Shown piece by piece: positions 1 through 7,806 of a DNA stretch of 32,426 nucleotides. This DNA comes from Candidatus Methylomirabilota bacterium (GTDB lineage: Bacteria > Methylomirabilota > Methylomirabilia > Rokubacteriales > CSP1-6). The notes under the pieces were generated by a model that saw nothing but the letters and a program-made list of their open reading frames with translations, made no database searches and had not been told where the DNA came from. Positions within the stretch are counted from its first letter, which is position 1. Each line of letters opens with the position of its first letter. Location: NCBI GenBank assembly GCA_035260325.1, contig DATFVL010000061.1:1-32426 (forward strand), in the 5' to 3' direction. Made by a program: the position numbers and the translations under genes.

Positions 1-2
1 AT

Positions 3-992
3 TCGTTCTGGATCGCGCCGCACGTCATGACCTACTCGGGCGTGACGCTGATGGTGCTCCTGAGCTTCGGCGTCCTCGCCTGGACGACGCTCCGGCCCGC
101 GGCCGCGGCGGGCGACGTCGTGCGCGTGCTCGGTCTCACGAGCACGCGCGGCTTCCACCTGGCCGCGTGGGGCATCGCGTTGACGGTCCTCGCGGCGCCG
201 ATCGACGATCTCTGGCACCGCCTCTTCGGGATCGACGTGACGCTCTGGAGCCCGCCGCATCTCCTGGGCCTCCTCGGCGCCGCGATCAACACGCTCGGCT
301 GCTTCCTGATCGCGCGCGAGGTCTATCCCGCGACGAGCCGCGCGGGCGTCGCGGCGATCCTCGTCACCGGCGCGCTCCTCTTCACCGGCCTGCACCTGGT
401 GGTGCAGCCCGCGTTCAGAATCGCGTACCTCCAGGGCGGCGTGTGGTTCCACTTCTACTCGATCCTCGCGCCGCTCCTCCTGCCCGTCGCCTACGTCGCG
501 ACGGCGCGCCTGTCGGGAAGCCGCTGGGCGCCGGCCGTCGTGCTCATCGGCGCGGTTGCCCTCGGGCTCGTCGGCCAGCAGCTCGCGCGGCTCGGCTTCG
601 ACCTGCTCCAGCCCGTCTCCGTCATCCAGGAGGAGATGCTCAAGGACCCTACGTCGCCGATCGCGGTCGCCAACGTCGTCGCGCGCAGGAACGGCACGGT
701 GGCGGGCGCCACGACGAGCGTCGCCCAGCTCCTCGGGCTGATCCCGCTGGCGGCGATGGTGGCGGTGGACGCGCGGCGGAGGCCCGTGGCCGCGACCGTC
801 GCCTACGCGCTCGTCCTCTTCGGGCTGATGGCCGTGAGGCTCGGCTTGCTGCCGGCGTACCAGGCGCTCGTGCCGGGGCCGGGCGACACGGTCGTCGCGC
901 TGGCGCTGACGCTCGCCGCGGGAGTGGCGGGTGGCTTCGGGGCGGGCCGGCTCGCGGCGCTGCTCGAGCCCGCGCCGCCCCGCGCGCGCTAG
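3..992 (+). CDS. Polytopic membrane protein of unknown function (5' end outside window)
   Basis: The frame is open from base 3 with no stop before the first ATG at 27. The residues before that ATG (SFWIAPHV) read as protein, so the gene probably begins upstream and is partial here. About nine hydrophobic segments can be counted, so it is an integral membrane protein. A conserved-looking loop after the second segment contains DDLWHRLFG and then LWSPPH, and a histidine-rich pattern (WFHFYS) sits in the fifth segment, which could suggest metal or haem binding. That is only an inference. It ends four bases before the converging superoxide dismutase gene. I do not recognise the family and assign no function. 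Coding status is supported by length, codon use and hydrophobic pattern. Confidence 0.75.
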   Translation, partial: SFWIAPHVMTYSGVTLMVLLSFGVLAWTTLRPAAAAGDVVRVLGLTSTRGFHLAAWGIALTVLAAPIDDLWHRLFGIDVTLWSPPHLLGLLGAAINTLGCFLIAREVYPATSRAGVAAILVTGALLFTGLHLVVQPAFRIAYLQGGVWFHFYSILAPLLLPVAYVATARLSGSRWAPAVVLIGAVALGLVGQQLARLGFDLLQPVSVIQEEMLKDPTSPIAVANVVARRNGTVAGATTSVAQLLGLIPLAAMVAVDARRRPVAATVAYALVLFGLMAVRLGLLPAYQALVPGPGDTVVALALTLAAGVAGGFGAGRLAALLEPAPPRAR

Positions 993-996
993 CCCG

Positions 997-1482
997 CTAC
1001 CGAATCACGCCGCAGGCGACGCGCGCTCCCGAGTTCCCCGTGGGATCGGTCTTCTCGTCGTCCGGGTCGGCGTGGACGACGAGGGCCAGGCCGGCGATGT
1101 CCTTGAGCGTCACGCCCGCGGCCGTCGCCTCGAGGTGGCCGGCGCCGTCCGCGCCCACCGTGAGGTTCGGGAGGTCGCCCGCGTGGGCGCCTTCGGGGTT
1201 CTTGTGGCCGTGCTTCTTGTTCCCGGGATTGAAGTGACCGCCCGCCGACGCGAAGGCCGGGGGCTCGCACGTTCCGACCGCGTGGATATGGAAGCCGTGC
1301 GCGCCGGGCTTGAGCCCGCTCACGCGCGCCGCGATCGCGACACCGCCGGGCACGTCGCGGAGCGTCGCGGTGCCGACGAGCTTCCCCTGCGCGTCCTTGA
1401 ACTCGACGGTCACCGCCTGCGCGTACGCGAGCGCCGGTGGCAGCAGGAGCAGCCCCCCGAGGATCAACGCGAGCCGTCTCAT
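997..1482 (-). CDS. sodC: Periplasmic Cu/Zn superoxide dismutase
   Basis: The 161-residue product should dismutate superoxide outside the cytoplasm. A Sec signal peptide covers about residues 1-21 (hydrophobic core, then AYAQ). All expected metal ligands are visible: HGFHIH (H65, H67), GGHFNP (H83, the bridging histidine), H91, H100 and D103 in HAGD, and H137 in VVHA. The conserved disulfide pair is C72 and C157 (ACGV). Length is normal for bacterial SodC. The ATG at 1482 overlaps the TGA of the upstream amidohydrolase in the sequence ATGA, so this is the last gene of a three-gene operon and is probably translationally coupled. Another long frame runs through the region but lacks any family signature and was not used. 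Confidence 0.95.
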   Translation of the reverse strand: MRRLALILGGLLLLPPALAYAQAVTVEFKDAQGKLVGTATLRDVPGGVAIAARVSGLKPGAHGFHIHAVGTCEPPAFASAGGHFNPGNKKHGHKNPEGAHAGDLPNLTVGADGAGHLEATAAGVTLKDIAGLALVVHADPDDEKTDPTGNSGARVACGVIR

Positions 1483-2663
1483 CGCTTGAACTCCTTCGTC
1501 GCCGCCGCCAGCGCCTCTGGCGCGGCGAGCAGGTCGAGCGCGGTCAGGGCGAGCGCCTTCGCCCCCGCCAGCATGCCGGCGCGCGCCATCGGCGAGCGCG
1601 CCCACTCGGCGAACTCCCGCGAGTGGCCGGGCACGCCGTCGGGGGAGATCCGGATGTAAGGGTGGATCGTCGGCAGCGCCTGGCTGACGTTGCCGCAGTC
1701 GGTCGAGCCGTAGCCGGCCTCGCCGTCGTCCGCGTCCACGGGGAAGTCGATGAACGCGAGGTTCTTCTCGAACACCTCGGCCATCGCCCGGTTCGGCTTC
1801 ATCGGGTCGTGGATCGTGCGCTCCGCGGTCACCTCGACGCGGCAGCCGGTGGCCGCCGCCGCGCCCTCGGCGCACGCCGTGAACCGCCGGAGGAGCTCCT
1901 TCAGATAGTCCTTGTCGATCGAGCGCAGGTAGAAGTCGGCGCGCGTGTAGTCGGGGATGATGTTCGGCTGCTCGCCGCCCTTGACGATGATCCCGTGGAC
2001 GCGCGCGTCCGGGTGGATCTGCTGGCGCATCTGGTCGAGCGCGACGAAGAGCTGGATGACCGCGTTCAGCGCGTTCACGCCGCGCCAGGGCCACGACGAC
2101 GCGTGCGTCGCCTTGCCGTGGAACTCGGCCTTCACCTTGGCGAGGCCGAGGGTGGGCCGCCACACCTGCGTGCCGCAGCGGCCGTGGATCATCATGGCGG
2201 CGTCCACGCCCTCGAAGACGCCCGCCTCCAGCAGCCGGACCTTGCCCGCGCCGCCCTCCTCCGCGGGCGTCCCGATCACCTGGACGCGGCCGGGGAAGGG
2301 GAGGCGGCCGAGCGCCGTCGCGAGCGCCGCGCCCGCGCCCGTGCCCGCCGTCGCGATGACGTTGTGGCCGCACGCGTGGCCGATCCCGGGCAGCGCATCG
2401 TACTCCGCCAGGATCGCGACCGTCGGCCCCGGGCCGGCGCCCTCGATCGTCGCGCGGAACGCGGTCGGCAGGCCGCCGACGCCCCGCTCGACCTTCGCCC
2501 CGTGCTTCTCGAGAAACGCGGTGAGCCAGGCGTGCGCCTGCTCTTCCTTGAAGGCGAGCTCGGGGTGGCCATGGATCCGGTGCGAGAGCGTCTCCAGCTC
2601 GTCGGCGAGGCGGTCCACCGCCTCGGCGACCTTCGGCTTGAGCGTGTCCGCCGGCGGGGTCAC
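1479..2663 (-). CDS. M20 family amidohydrolase, second tandem copy (PM20D2/AbgB-like)
   Basis: This 394-residue zinc-dependent amidohydrolase likely cleaves an N-acyl or dipeptide-type amide bond in the cytoplasm; the substrate is unknown. Metal-binding and catalytic motifs are present: HACGHN (96-101), the catalytic acids in GTPAEEGG (E135/E136) and a later GNVSQ segment. A lid/dimerisation domain carries GKATHAS and the N-terminal helix has HRIHGHPEL, as in the M20 subgroup with AbgB and PM20D2. I chose GTG at 2663 because it overlaps the TGA of the upstream paralogue (GTGA), matching the overlaps of its neighbours. It is clearly homologous to the gene before it along its whole length, so a tandem duplication is likely. 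No signal peptide is seen. Confidence 0.9.
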   Translation of the reverse strand: MTPPADTLKPKVAEAVDRLADELETLSHRIHGHPELAFKEEQAHAWLTAFLEKHGAKVERGVGGLPTAFRATIEGAGPGPTVAILAEYDALPGIGHACGHNVIATAGTGAGAALATALGRLPFPGRVQVIGTPAEEGGAGKVRLLEAGVFEGVDAAMMIHGRCGTQVWRPTLGLAKVKAEFHGKATHASSWPWRGVNALNAVIQLFVALDQMRQQIHPDARVHGIIVKGGEQPNIIPDYTRADFYLRSIDKDYLKELLRRFTACAEGAAAATGCRVEVTAERTIHDPMKPNRAMAEVFEKNLAFIDFPVDADDGEAGYGSTDCGNVSQALPTIHPYIRISPDGVPGHSREFAEWARSPMARAGMLAGAKALALTALDLLAAPEALAAATKEFKR

Positions 2664-3832
2664 GTCGCCTGCCGAAACTCGGCCTGAGCCCGCGTGACGA
2701 GCGACGGGTCCGCGAGGAGATCGCACACCGTCATGGCCATCGTCTTGGCCGAGACGAGCATGCCCTCGCGGGCGAGCGGGCTCCGCGCGGCCGCCTCGAA
2801 GGCGCGGGAGTGGATCGGCGTCCCGTCGGGCGCGATCTTCACCATCGGCTGGATCGCCGGGATCACCCGGCTCACGTTGCCGATGTCGGAGGAGCCGAGC
2901 CGGTCCGTGGCCTCCGGCGACTCGGTCACGCCGAACGTCGTGAGGTTCGCGCGGAAGGCGTCGAGGAGCGTCGCGTTTCGCTTCATGGGCTCGTACATGG
3001 TGTCCCGGTGCTCCACGACGCGGAGCTCGCAGCCGGCGGCCTTCGCCGCGCCCTCCGCGCACCGGATCACGCGCTTCTGCAGCTCCCACATGTAATCGAG
3101 GTTGAGCGCGCGCACGTAGAACGTCGTCGCCGCGAACTCGGGGATGATATTCGGCGCGGCGCCGCCGTGGGTGATGATGCCGTGGACGCGCGCGTCCGGC
3201 CGCACCTGCTGGCGGAGCATCGCCACGTTGTTGTAGGTCTGGATCGCCGCGTCGAGCGCGTTCACGCCCTGCCACGGGTCGGCCGACGCGTGCGCCGCCT
3301 TGCCGGTGAACTCGAAGCCGACGCGAACGATGCCGAGCAGGTCGGAGTGCCCGATCCAGCGGTCGAAGCCGTGGACCATCATCGCCGCGTCCACGTCCGC
3401 GAAGACGCCGCCCGTGATCAGCTTCACCTTGCCGCCGCCGCCTTCCTCGGCCGGGGTGCCGATGACCTGGACGCGTCCCTTCGGGAGCCGGTCCCGCACC
3501 GCGGCGAGCCCGGCGCCCGCGCCGACGCCCGCGGTGGCGATGACGTTGTGACCGCACGCGTGGCCGATCTGGGGCAGCGCGTCGTACTCGCAGAGGATCG
3601 CGATCGTCGGCCCCTCGCCCGTCTCGAGCGTGGCGCGGAACGCGGTCTCGACGCCCGCGACGCCGCGCTCGACCTTGAACCCCTGCTGCTCCAGGAACTC
3701 GGTGAGCCAGCCGGCCGCCTTCACCTCGTGATAGCCCAGCTCGGGGTTGTCGTGGATCCTGTGCGAGAGCTGCTCCAGCTCGTCGCCGAGGCGGTCGAGG
3801 GCCTTCGCGATGGCATCCTTCAGCACGTTCAT
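2660..3832 (-). CDS. M20 family amidohydrolase, first tandem copy (PM20D2/AbgB-like)
   Basis: The 390-residue product is the first gene of the operon with the second M20 copy and sodC. It has HACGHN (91-96), GTPAEEGG (E129/E130), MMVHG with a further candidate ligand (H154), and the lid motif GKAAHAS, so both the zinc and catalytic sets look intact. Family knowledge predicts hydrolysis of an acyl-amino acid, p-aminobenzoyl-glutamate-like or dipeptide substrate; the sequence does not say which. The ATG at 3832 was preferred over a longer start at 3883 because a Shine-Dalgarno-like AGGGAGA lies just before it and the extra N-terminal residues look unlike the family. It is divergently arranged with the luciferase-like gene at 3914. 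Confidence 0.9.
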   Translation of the reverse strand: MNVLKDAIAKALDRLGDELEQLSHRIHDNPELGYHEVKAAGWLTEFLEQQGFKVERGVAGVETAFRATLETGEGPTIAILCEYDALPQIGHACGHNVIATAGVGAGAGLAAVRDRLPKGRVQVIGTPAEEGGGGKVKLITGGVFADVDAAMMVHGFDRWIGHSDLLGIVRVGFEFTGKAAHASADPWQGVNALDAAIQTYNNVAMLRQQVRPDARVHGIITHGGAAPNIIPEFAATTFYVRALNLDYMWELQKRVIRCAEGAAKAAGCELRVVEHRDTMYEPMKRNATLLDAFRANLTTFGVTESPEATDRLGSSDIGNVSRVIPAIQPMVKIAPDGTPIHSRAFEAAARSPLAREGMLVSAKTMAMTVCDLLADPSLVTRAQAEFRQAT

Positions 3833-3913
3833 CCGGGATCTCCCTGACGTCGTGGTCTCTCCGGCTGCGCCGACGGGAGTCAACTATAGCATCGCCGTGG
3901 TAGGATTCGCGGC
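3833..3913. promoter_or_regulatory. Divergent promoter region (amidohydrolase operon / luciferase-like gene)
   Basis: This 81-base gap separates divergent genes and must hold the start signals of both. A TATAGC hexamer lies around 3885-3892 on the plus strand. On the minus strand the TTGACT-like hexamer around 3880-3885 resembles a -35 box, but no convincing -10 follows at 17 bases. TAGGA about eight bases before the GTG at 3914 can serve as ribosome binding site. Assignment is weak. Confidence 0.35.
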
Positions 3914-4837
3914 GTGAGGCGCGGGGTCACGCTCGGGGTCTCGATCCCCCAGACGGTCCTCCAGGGCGGCTTCGACGTCAGGAGGCTGCGCGACTACCTT
4001 GCCCGCGCCGAGGCGCTCGGCTTCGAGAGCGCGTGGGTCGTCGAGCAGATCCTCGGCTCGATCCGGAGCCTCGAGCCCGTCGCGCTGCTCACGTGGGCCG
4101 CGGCGTGCACCGAGCGGCTGCGGCTCGGCTCGGCCGTGCTCCTCACCGCGCTCCGGAGCCCGGTGCACACGGCGAAGGAGCTCGCGACGCTCGACCATCT
4201 CTCCGGCGGTCGGCTGACGGTCGGCGTCGGCCTCGGCGGCAACCCGAAGATCTACCCCGCGTTCGGTCTGAGCGCGGCGAAGCGCGCCGCGCGCTTCGCG
4301 GAGGGCCTCCGGCTCATGAAGCGGCTCTGGACCGAGGAGCGCGTGACGTTCGAGGGCGAGTTCTTCAGGCTCCAGAACGCGTCGATGCAGCCGAAGCCCG
4401 TGCAGAAGCCGCACCCGCCGCTCTGGTTCGGCGGCCATCATCCGAACGCCCTCAGGCGCACGGTCGAGCTGGGCGACGGCTTCATCGGCGCCGGCTCGAT
4501 CTCGACGGCAGCCTTCCTCGACGAGGTGGGCCTCCTCCGCCGGCTCCTGAAGGAGGCCGGCCGCGACCCCGCCGCGTTCCCGATGGGCAAGCGCGTCTAC
4601 ATCGCGGTGGACGAGGACCGGGCCCGCGCGGGCCGGCGGCTCGCCGAGTGGTTCGGCGCGTTCTACGGCAAGCCGGAGCTCGCCGCCGAGGTGTCCGTGT
4701 GGGGCGGGCCGCAGGAGTGCGTGGACCGGCTCGCGGAGATCGTCGGGGCCGGCGTCGGCTTCCTCATGCTCAATCCCGTCTTCGACGAGACGGAGCACCT
4801 CGAGGTCTTCGCCTCGAGGATCGCGCCCAAGCTCTAG
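3914..4837 (+). CDS. LLM-class (luciferase-like) flavin/F420-dependent oxidoreductase
   Basis: The 307-residue protein has the bacterial luciferase-like TIM-barrel pattern: an N-terminal LGVSIPQ strand, the helix motif ARAEALGFESAWV, then LRLGSAVL, ELATLDHLSGGRLTVGVGLGG (the best family signature, read here in parts) and the later KPHPPLWFGG strand. Members use reduced FMN or coenzyme F420; the sequence does not decide between them. The substrate is unknown. The start is GTG at 3914 with AGGA a few bases upstream. It is a single-gene unit, with the M20 operon behind it and a converging caspase-like gene ahead, separated by a hairpin. A second LLM-class gene at 20398-21417 is only distantly similar. 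Confidence 0.88.
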   Translation: MRRGVTLGVSIPQTVLQGGFDVRRLRDYLARAEALGFESAWVVEQILGSIRSLEPVALLTWAAACTERLRLGSAVLLTALRSPVHTAKELATLDHLSGGRLTVGVGLGGNPKIYPAFGLSAAKRAARFAEGLRLMKRLWTEERVTFEGEFFRLQNASMQPKPVQKPHPPLWFGGHHPNALRRTVELGDGFIGAGSISTAAFLDEVGLLRRLLKEAGRDPAAFPMGKRVYIAVDEDRARAGRRLAEWFGAFYGKPELAAEVSVWGGPQECVDRLAEIVGAGVGFLMLNPVFDETEHLEVFASRIAPKL

Positions 4838-4841
4838 CCGG

Positions 4842-4868
4842 GCGCCCGGGGCGTTATCGACCGGGCGC
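4842..4868. terminator. Bidirectional hairpin terminator candidate between convergent genes
   Basis: GCGCCCGG at 4842-4849 pairs perfectly with CCGGGCGC at 4861-4868 around an 11-base loop. A second palindrome (CCGGGCGCCCGG) overlaps the left arm at 4838-4849. It lies five bases after the stop of the luciferase-like gene and just beyond the stop of the converging caspase-like gene. There is no U-tract, so it is a hairpin that could stop transcription on both strands or protect 3' ends. Confidence 0.5.
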
Positions 4869-4875
4869 TACTGCG

Positions 4876-6642
4876 CTACTGGAGGTCGACGACCCGGAGG
4901 TTCGTGAAGTAGGCCTCCATGTCCTTCTCGTTCACGTAGAGCCCGAGATAGCCGCGCACGTCGGCGAAGGCCGTGCCCGCGCCGACGTACTTGTCGTTGA
5001 TGTAGCAGAGGATCTTCCGGCCCGAGACCTCGACCGCCAGGTGGTTGGTGGCGCCGTAGCCCGTCCGCACGGCCGCCTCCTTCGTCCAGTCGATGATGTG
5101 GTTCCATTTACCCTGGTGCCACTGCGTGAGCCGGTAGCTGCCGTCGGCGCTGATCCCGAAGACCGCGTAGAGGTCGTTGTTGTCGTTCGAGGCGCGGCCG
5201 AACTTGATCCCGAACATGTGGTTCTGGGCGCCGGCGCGGAGCTGGACCGTCAGCTCGACGCGCACGGAGTCCTGGAACTGGCCGGCGTAGGTGAGCCGCG
5301 GCTCGCAGGTGCCGCTGGCGTTGTTGGACTTGACCCAGTAACCCGAGTCCTCGTACCGCGCGGCGCAGATCTTGTCGGAGCCCACCCACGCCCGGCGCTC
5401 GCCGCGGATGAAGTCGTCCTCGAACAGGGTTCGGCCGCGCCCGCCGGGGATGGAGGCGACGACCGGCGGCGCCGGCGTGGGAAGGGGCTCGTAACGCGTC
5501 TCGATCCCCACGCGGACCGGCTGGATGTCGATCTGCACCTCGCTGCGCGTGTTCGCCGTGACCCGCACGTCGCGCCGCCACTCGGGATGTCCGGCCTTCT
5601 GTGCGCGCACCCGATGCTGACCCTCGACCAGGTTGTTGACGATCAGCTCGCGGCCCGCGTGCGTCTCGCCGACCAGCTGGTCGTCGAGCCACACCTCCAC
5701 GCCCTCGAGGCGGGAGATGAGCGAGAGAGAGCCGACGCGGGCCTTTTCCGTGATCTCCCAGCGCGGCGGCTCATAGACGGGCGGCCCCGTCGGGCGCGGC
5801 GGCGCCGTGGCGACGACGGGTCCGGGAGCGGGGGCGGGCGCGGGGCCGCCCGTGATCGCGAAGAAGAAGTCGCCCGTGAGGTTGCTCGCCTCCCAGGGGT
5901 TCTGACGCCCGCCCGTACGGGTCAGGACGCCCTGGCGGACGCGCTTGAAGACGTCCTCGATCTTGAGGTTCGGCTCGCGCAGCGCCTTGAGGAGCTCCGC
6001 CGTATAGATGCCGTTCGCGCCGGGATCGCCGTCGTCGGCGGTGCTGCCCGGCGCCGTCGCGTACGCGATGTAGGTGCCCATCGGCGCGTCCATGAACGCG
6101 AGGCCGCGGGCGCTGCCCCGGAACTTCCGCGCGAACGGGTTGTCGCGGCACGCGTCGAGGACGATGATGTTGACGCGGTTCTTCGCCTGGTCCATCTGGC
6201 CGAGGACGCTGTCCACGTCCACCGTCTCGGCCGCCACGTACCGCTCGCTGCGGATCTCCGCGTCGATCGGGATCATGAAGTTCTTGCCGGAGACCTGCAT
6301 GCCGTGGCCGGAGTAGTAGAAGAGGCCCGCGCCGAGGCCCGGCCCGCCGCTCCCGAGCTTCTCGCCGAACGCGGCGACGGCCCGGCGGAACTGGGCGGAG
6401 TTGACGTTCTCGAACGCCATCACCTCGAAGCCCATGCGCTTGAGCGCTTGCGTCATCGCGCGCGCGTCGTTGACCGGGTTGTTCAGCTTGCCGGTCGCAT
6501 AGGCGCCGTTGCCGATGACGAGCGCGATTCGCTTCTCGTGCTTCATCTCGTCGACGGTGATGGTGCGGAACTGCTGCGCCGAGGTCGAGGCGACGGCCAG
6601 CAGCACGAGAAGCGCCCCTAGCCAGTAACGCGTCATGCGCAC
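4876..6642 (-). CDS. Secreted caspase-like (peptidase C14) protein with PEGA and lectin-like C-terminal domains
   Basis: The roughly 588-residue product starts with a signal peptide (hydrophobic stretch about 7-19, then ASTSAQ). A caspase-like p20 fold follows at about 37-260: it opens with RIALVIGNGAY, the catalytic histidine is H113 in YYSGHG and the catalytic cysteine is C165 in LDACRDNPF, so the dyad is intact. A proline-rich linker (266-293) leads to a PEGA domain (about 302-376, motif VEVWLDDQLVGET). The last 185 residues resemble a concanavalin/DUF1080-type beta-sandwich (LFEDDF opening, then FGIKFGR and GYLGLYV). GTG at 6642 lies eight bases after a GGAGG; ATG at 6636 is also possible. 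Export, protease and surface-binding domains together suggest a periplasmic or outer-surface orthocaspase-type protein; the target is unknown. Confidence 0.9.
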   Translation of the reverse strand: MRMTRYWLGALLVLLAVASTSAQQFRTITVDEMKHEKRIALVIGNGAYATGKLNNPVNDARAMTQALKRMGFEVMAFENVNSAQFRRAVAAFGEKLGSGGPGLGAGLFYYSGHGMQVSGKNFMIPIDAEIRSERYVAAETVDVDSVLGQMDQAKNRVNIIVLDACRDNPFARKFRGSARGLAFMDAPMGTYIAYATAPGSTADDGDPGANGIYTAELLKALREPNLKIEDVFKRVRQGVLTRTGGRQNPWEASNLTGDFFFAITGGPAPAPAPGPVVATAPPRPTGPPVYEPPRWEITEKARVGSLSLISRLEGVEVWLDDQLVGETHAGRELIVNNLVEGQHRVRAQKAGHPEWRRDVRVTANTRSEVQIDIQPVRVGIETRYEPLPTPAPPVVASIPGGRGRTLFEDDFIRGERRAWVGSDKICAARYEDSGYWVKSNNASGTCEPRLTYAGQFQDSVRVELTVQLRAGAQNHMFGIKFGRASNDNNDLYAVFGISADGSYRLTQWHQGKWNHIIDWTKEAAVRTGYGATNHLAVEVSGRKILCYINDKYVGAGTAFADVRGYLGLYVNEKDMEAYFTNLRVVDLQ

Positions 6643-6689
6643 GGTCAGCCCTCCTCTGTCAGAGACCTGCGAGACCAGAAACCATTGCG

Positions 6690-6718
6690 AGTCTAGCATT
6701 TGTCCACGCGTCAGTGAA
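6690..6718 (-). promoter_or_regulatory. Sigma70-like promoter of the caspase-like gene
   Basis: On the minus strand TTCACT (6718-6713) and TAGACT (6695-6690) are separated by 17 bases. Transcription would begin near 6683 and give a leader of about 40 bases carrying the GGAGG before the GTG at 6642. The -35 matches consensus at four of six positions. Confidence 0.5.
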
Positions 6719-6888
6719 TCCCCTCAGCGCTCCATTCGACCGCCGCCCGGTGCCATCCTTACCGTCCGGCGTGGTCAGAAAGGCGACACGATTTGGAAGG
6801 AATCCGACGCCGGAATACGCGAAGCGTTTCAAATCAAACACTTCCCCCGGGAGAATCCGGTGGTATCCCGTGTGCACCCGTATGCCGC

Positions 6889-7332
6889 GTGTCGGCGCAG
6901 CGCAAGACCGGCTGGAATCCGGAAACGTGGCGGAACCTGCCGGGCAAACACGTCCTGATCCTGGACGACCCGTCCGACCAGATGGACACGCTCAAGGGCT
7001 ACTTCGGACGGTTCGAGCACGGGGTGCGGTACGACCTCTTCGCGGCGTCGAGCGGCCCCGAGGCCGCGGCCGCGATGCGCCACGGCCGGCCCGACCTGAT
7101 CCTGCTCGACCCGCAGATGAAGGGCCTCAACGGGCTCGCGCTGCTCAAGCAGGTCCGCGCCCTCGACAGCTCGATCCCGGTGATCGTCATCACGGGCAAG
7201 CAGGCGACCGGCGCCGTCGTCGAGGTCCTGAACGTCGGGGTCTTCGCGTACGTGCCCAAGCCCTGCGACTTCCAGCAACTCGAGCACCTGGTGGCCCTGA
7301 TCGTCGGGGCGCCGTCCAGGGCCGCGTCATAG
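6889..7332 (+). CDS. Stand-alone response-regulator receiver protein, paralogue 1
   Basis: With the GTG at 6889 the product is 147 residues with one receiver domain and no output domain. Receiver landmarks are the acidic pair D26/D27 in VLILDD, phospho-acceptor D74 in LILLDPQMKG, the threonine in VIVITGK and the lysine in AYVPKP. The usual DDE pocket reads DDP. The frame stays open upstream to a TTG at 6793, but the added residues are of odd composition in a less GC-rich stretch, so I treat 6793-6888 as leader; the start is uncertain. It is followed after 35 bases by a clear paralogue sharing the FEHG, LLKQVRALD/LLKQIRALD and FAYVPKP blocks. It may act as a phosphate sink or CheY-like partner of an unlinked kinase. 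Confidence 0.8.
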   Translation: MSAQRKTGWNPETWRNLPGKHVLILDDPSDQMDTLKGYFGRFEHGVRYDLFAASSGPEAAAAMRHGRPDLILLDPQMKGLNGLALLKQVRALDSSIPVIVITGKQATGAVVEVLNVGVFAYVPKPCDFQQLEHLVALIVGAPSRAAS

Positions 7333-7355
7333 GCCTCCCGGAGGCCCGCGTCGCA

Positions 7356-7361
7356 TATACT
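7356..7361 (+). promoter_or_regulatory. -10 hexamer TATACT close to the start of receiver paralogue 2
   Basis: TATACT ends six bases before the GTG at 7368. No ribosome binding site fits between, so a transcript from here would be leaderless or nearly so. No good -35 is visible. Confidence 0.4.
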
Positions 7362-7367
7362 TGCCGT

Positions 7368-7802
7368 GTGCCGGACGCCGCGCCCGCTCCCAAGCGCATC
7401 CTCATCGTGGACGATGAGGCGGCGGTGATCGAGGTCCTGACGGAATTCTTCCGCCAGTTCGAGCACGGCCACACCTACGCCATCGAGACGGCGTCGAACG
7501 GCACCGACGGCTACATGGCCTTCCTCAAGCGGCGCCCGGACCTCGTCCTGCTCGACATGAACATGCCGGGGATGGACGGGCTCCAGCTCCTGAAGCAGAT
7601 CCGCGCCCTCGACACGCGCGTGCCGGTCATGATGGTCACGGCGAACGAGGACACGAAGATGGCCGCCGAGGCGCAGACCACCGGGATCTTCGCGTACGTG
7701 CCGAAGCCGTTCGACTTCCGCCACCTCGACCTGCTGGTCAGCCTCGTCCTCCAGCAATCGAGGCCGGCCGGCGGCGGCCCGGGCGGCGCGCCCGCACGCT
7801 GA
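7368..7802 (+). CDS. Stand-alone response-regulator receiver protein, paralogue 2
   Basis: This 144-residue CheY-like receiver has RILIVDDE (acid pocket D15, D16, E17), phospho-acceptor D63 in LVLLDMNMPGMDG, the T/S position in MMVTANE and the conserved lysine in AYVPKPFD. All canonical residues are present. The C-terminus is a short Gly/Pro-rich tail with no output domain. It is closely related to the preceding gene, clearly a local duplication. The chosen GTG at 7368 is preceded by TATACT rather than a Shine-Dalgarno sequence. The rmlD-like gene begins four bases after the stop. No histidine kinase is encoded in the window, so the phosphodonor is elsewhere. Confidence 0.88.
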   Translation: MPDAAPAPKRILIVDDEAAVIEVLTEFFRQFEHGHTYAIETASNGTDGYMAFLKRRPDLVLLDMNMPGMDGLQLLKQIRALDTRVPVMMVTANEDTKMAAEAQTTGIFAYVPKPFDFRHLDLLVSLVLQQSRPAGGGPGGAPAR

Positions 7803-7806
7803 GCGC

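Noticed and set aside
997-2373. A longer minus-strand frame that would fuse sodC to 297 upstream residues
   Set aside because: The upstream residues overlap the second M20 gene out of frame, and a signal peptide begins exactly at the ATG at 1482.
6793-6888. N-terminal extension of receiver paralogue 1 from TTG 6793
   Set aside because: The 32 residues have no receiver similarity, the DNA is less GC-rich than coding sequence around it, and no ribosome binding site supports the TTG. It remains possible but unlikely.
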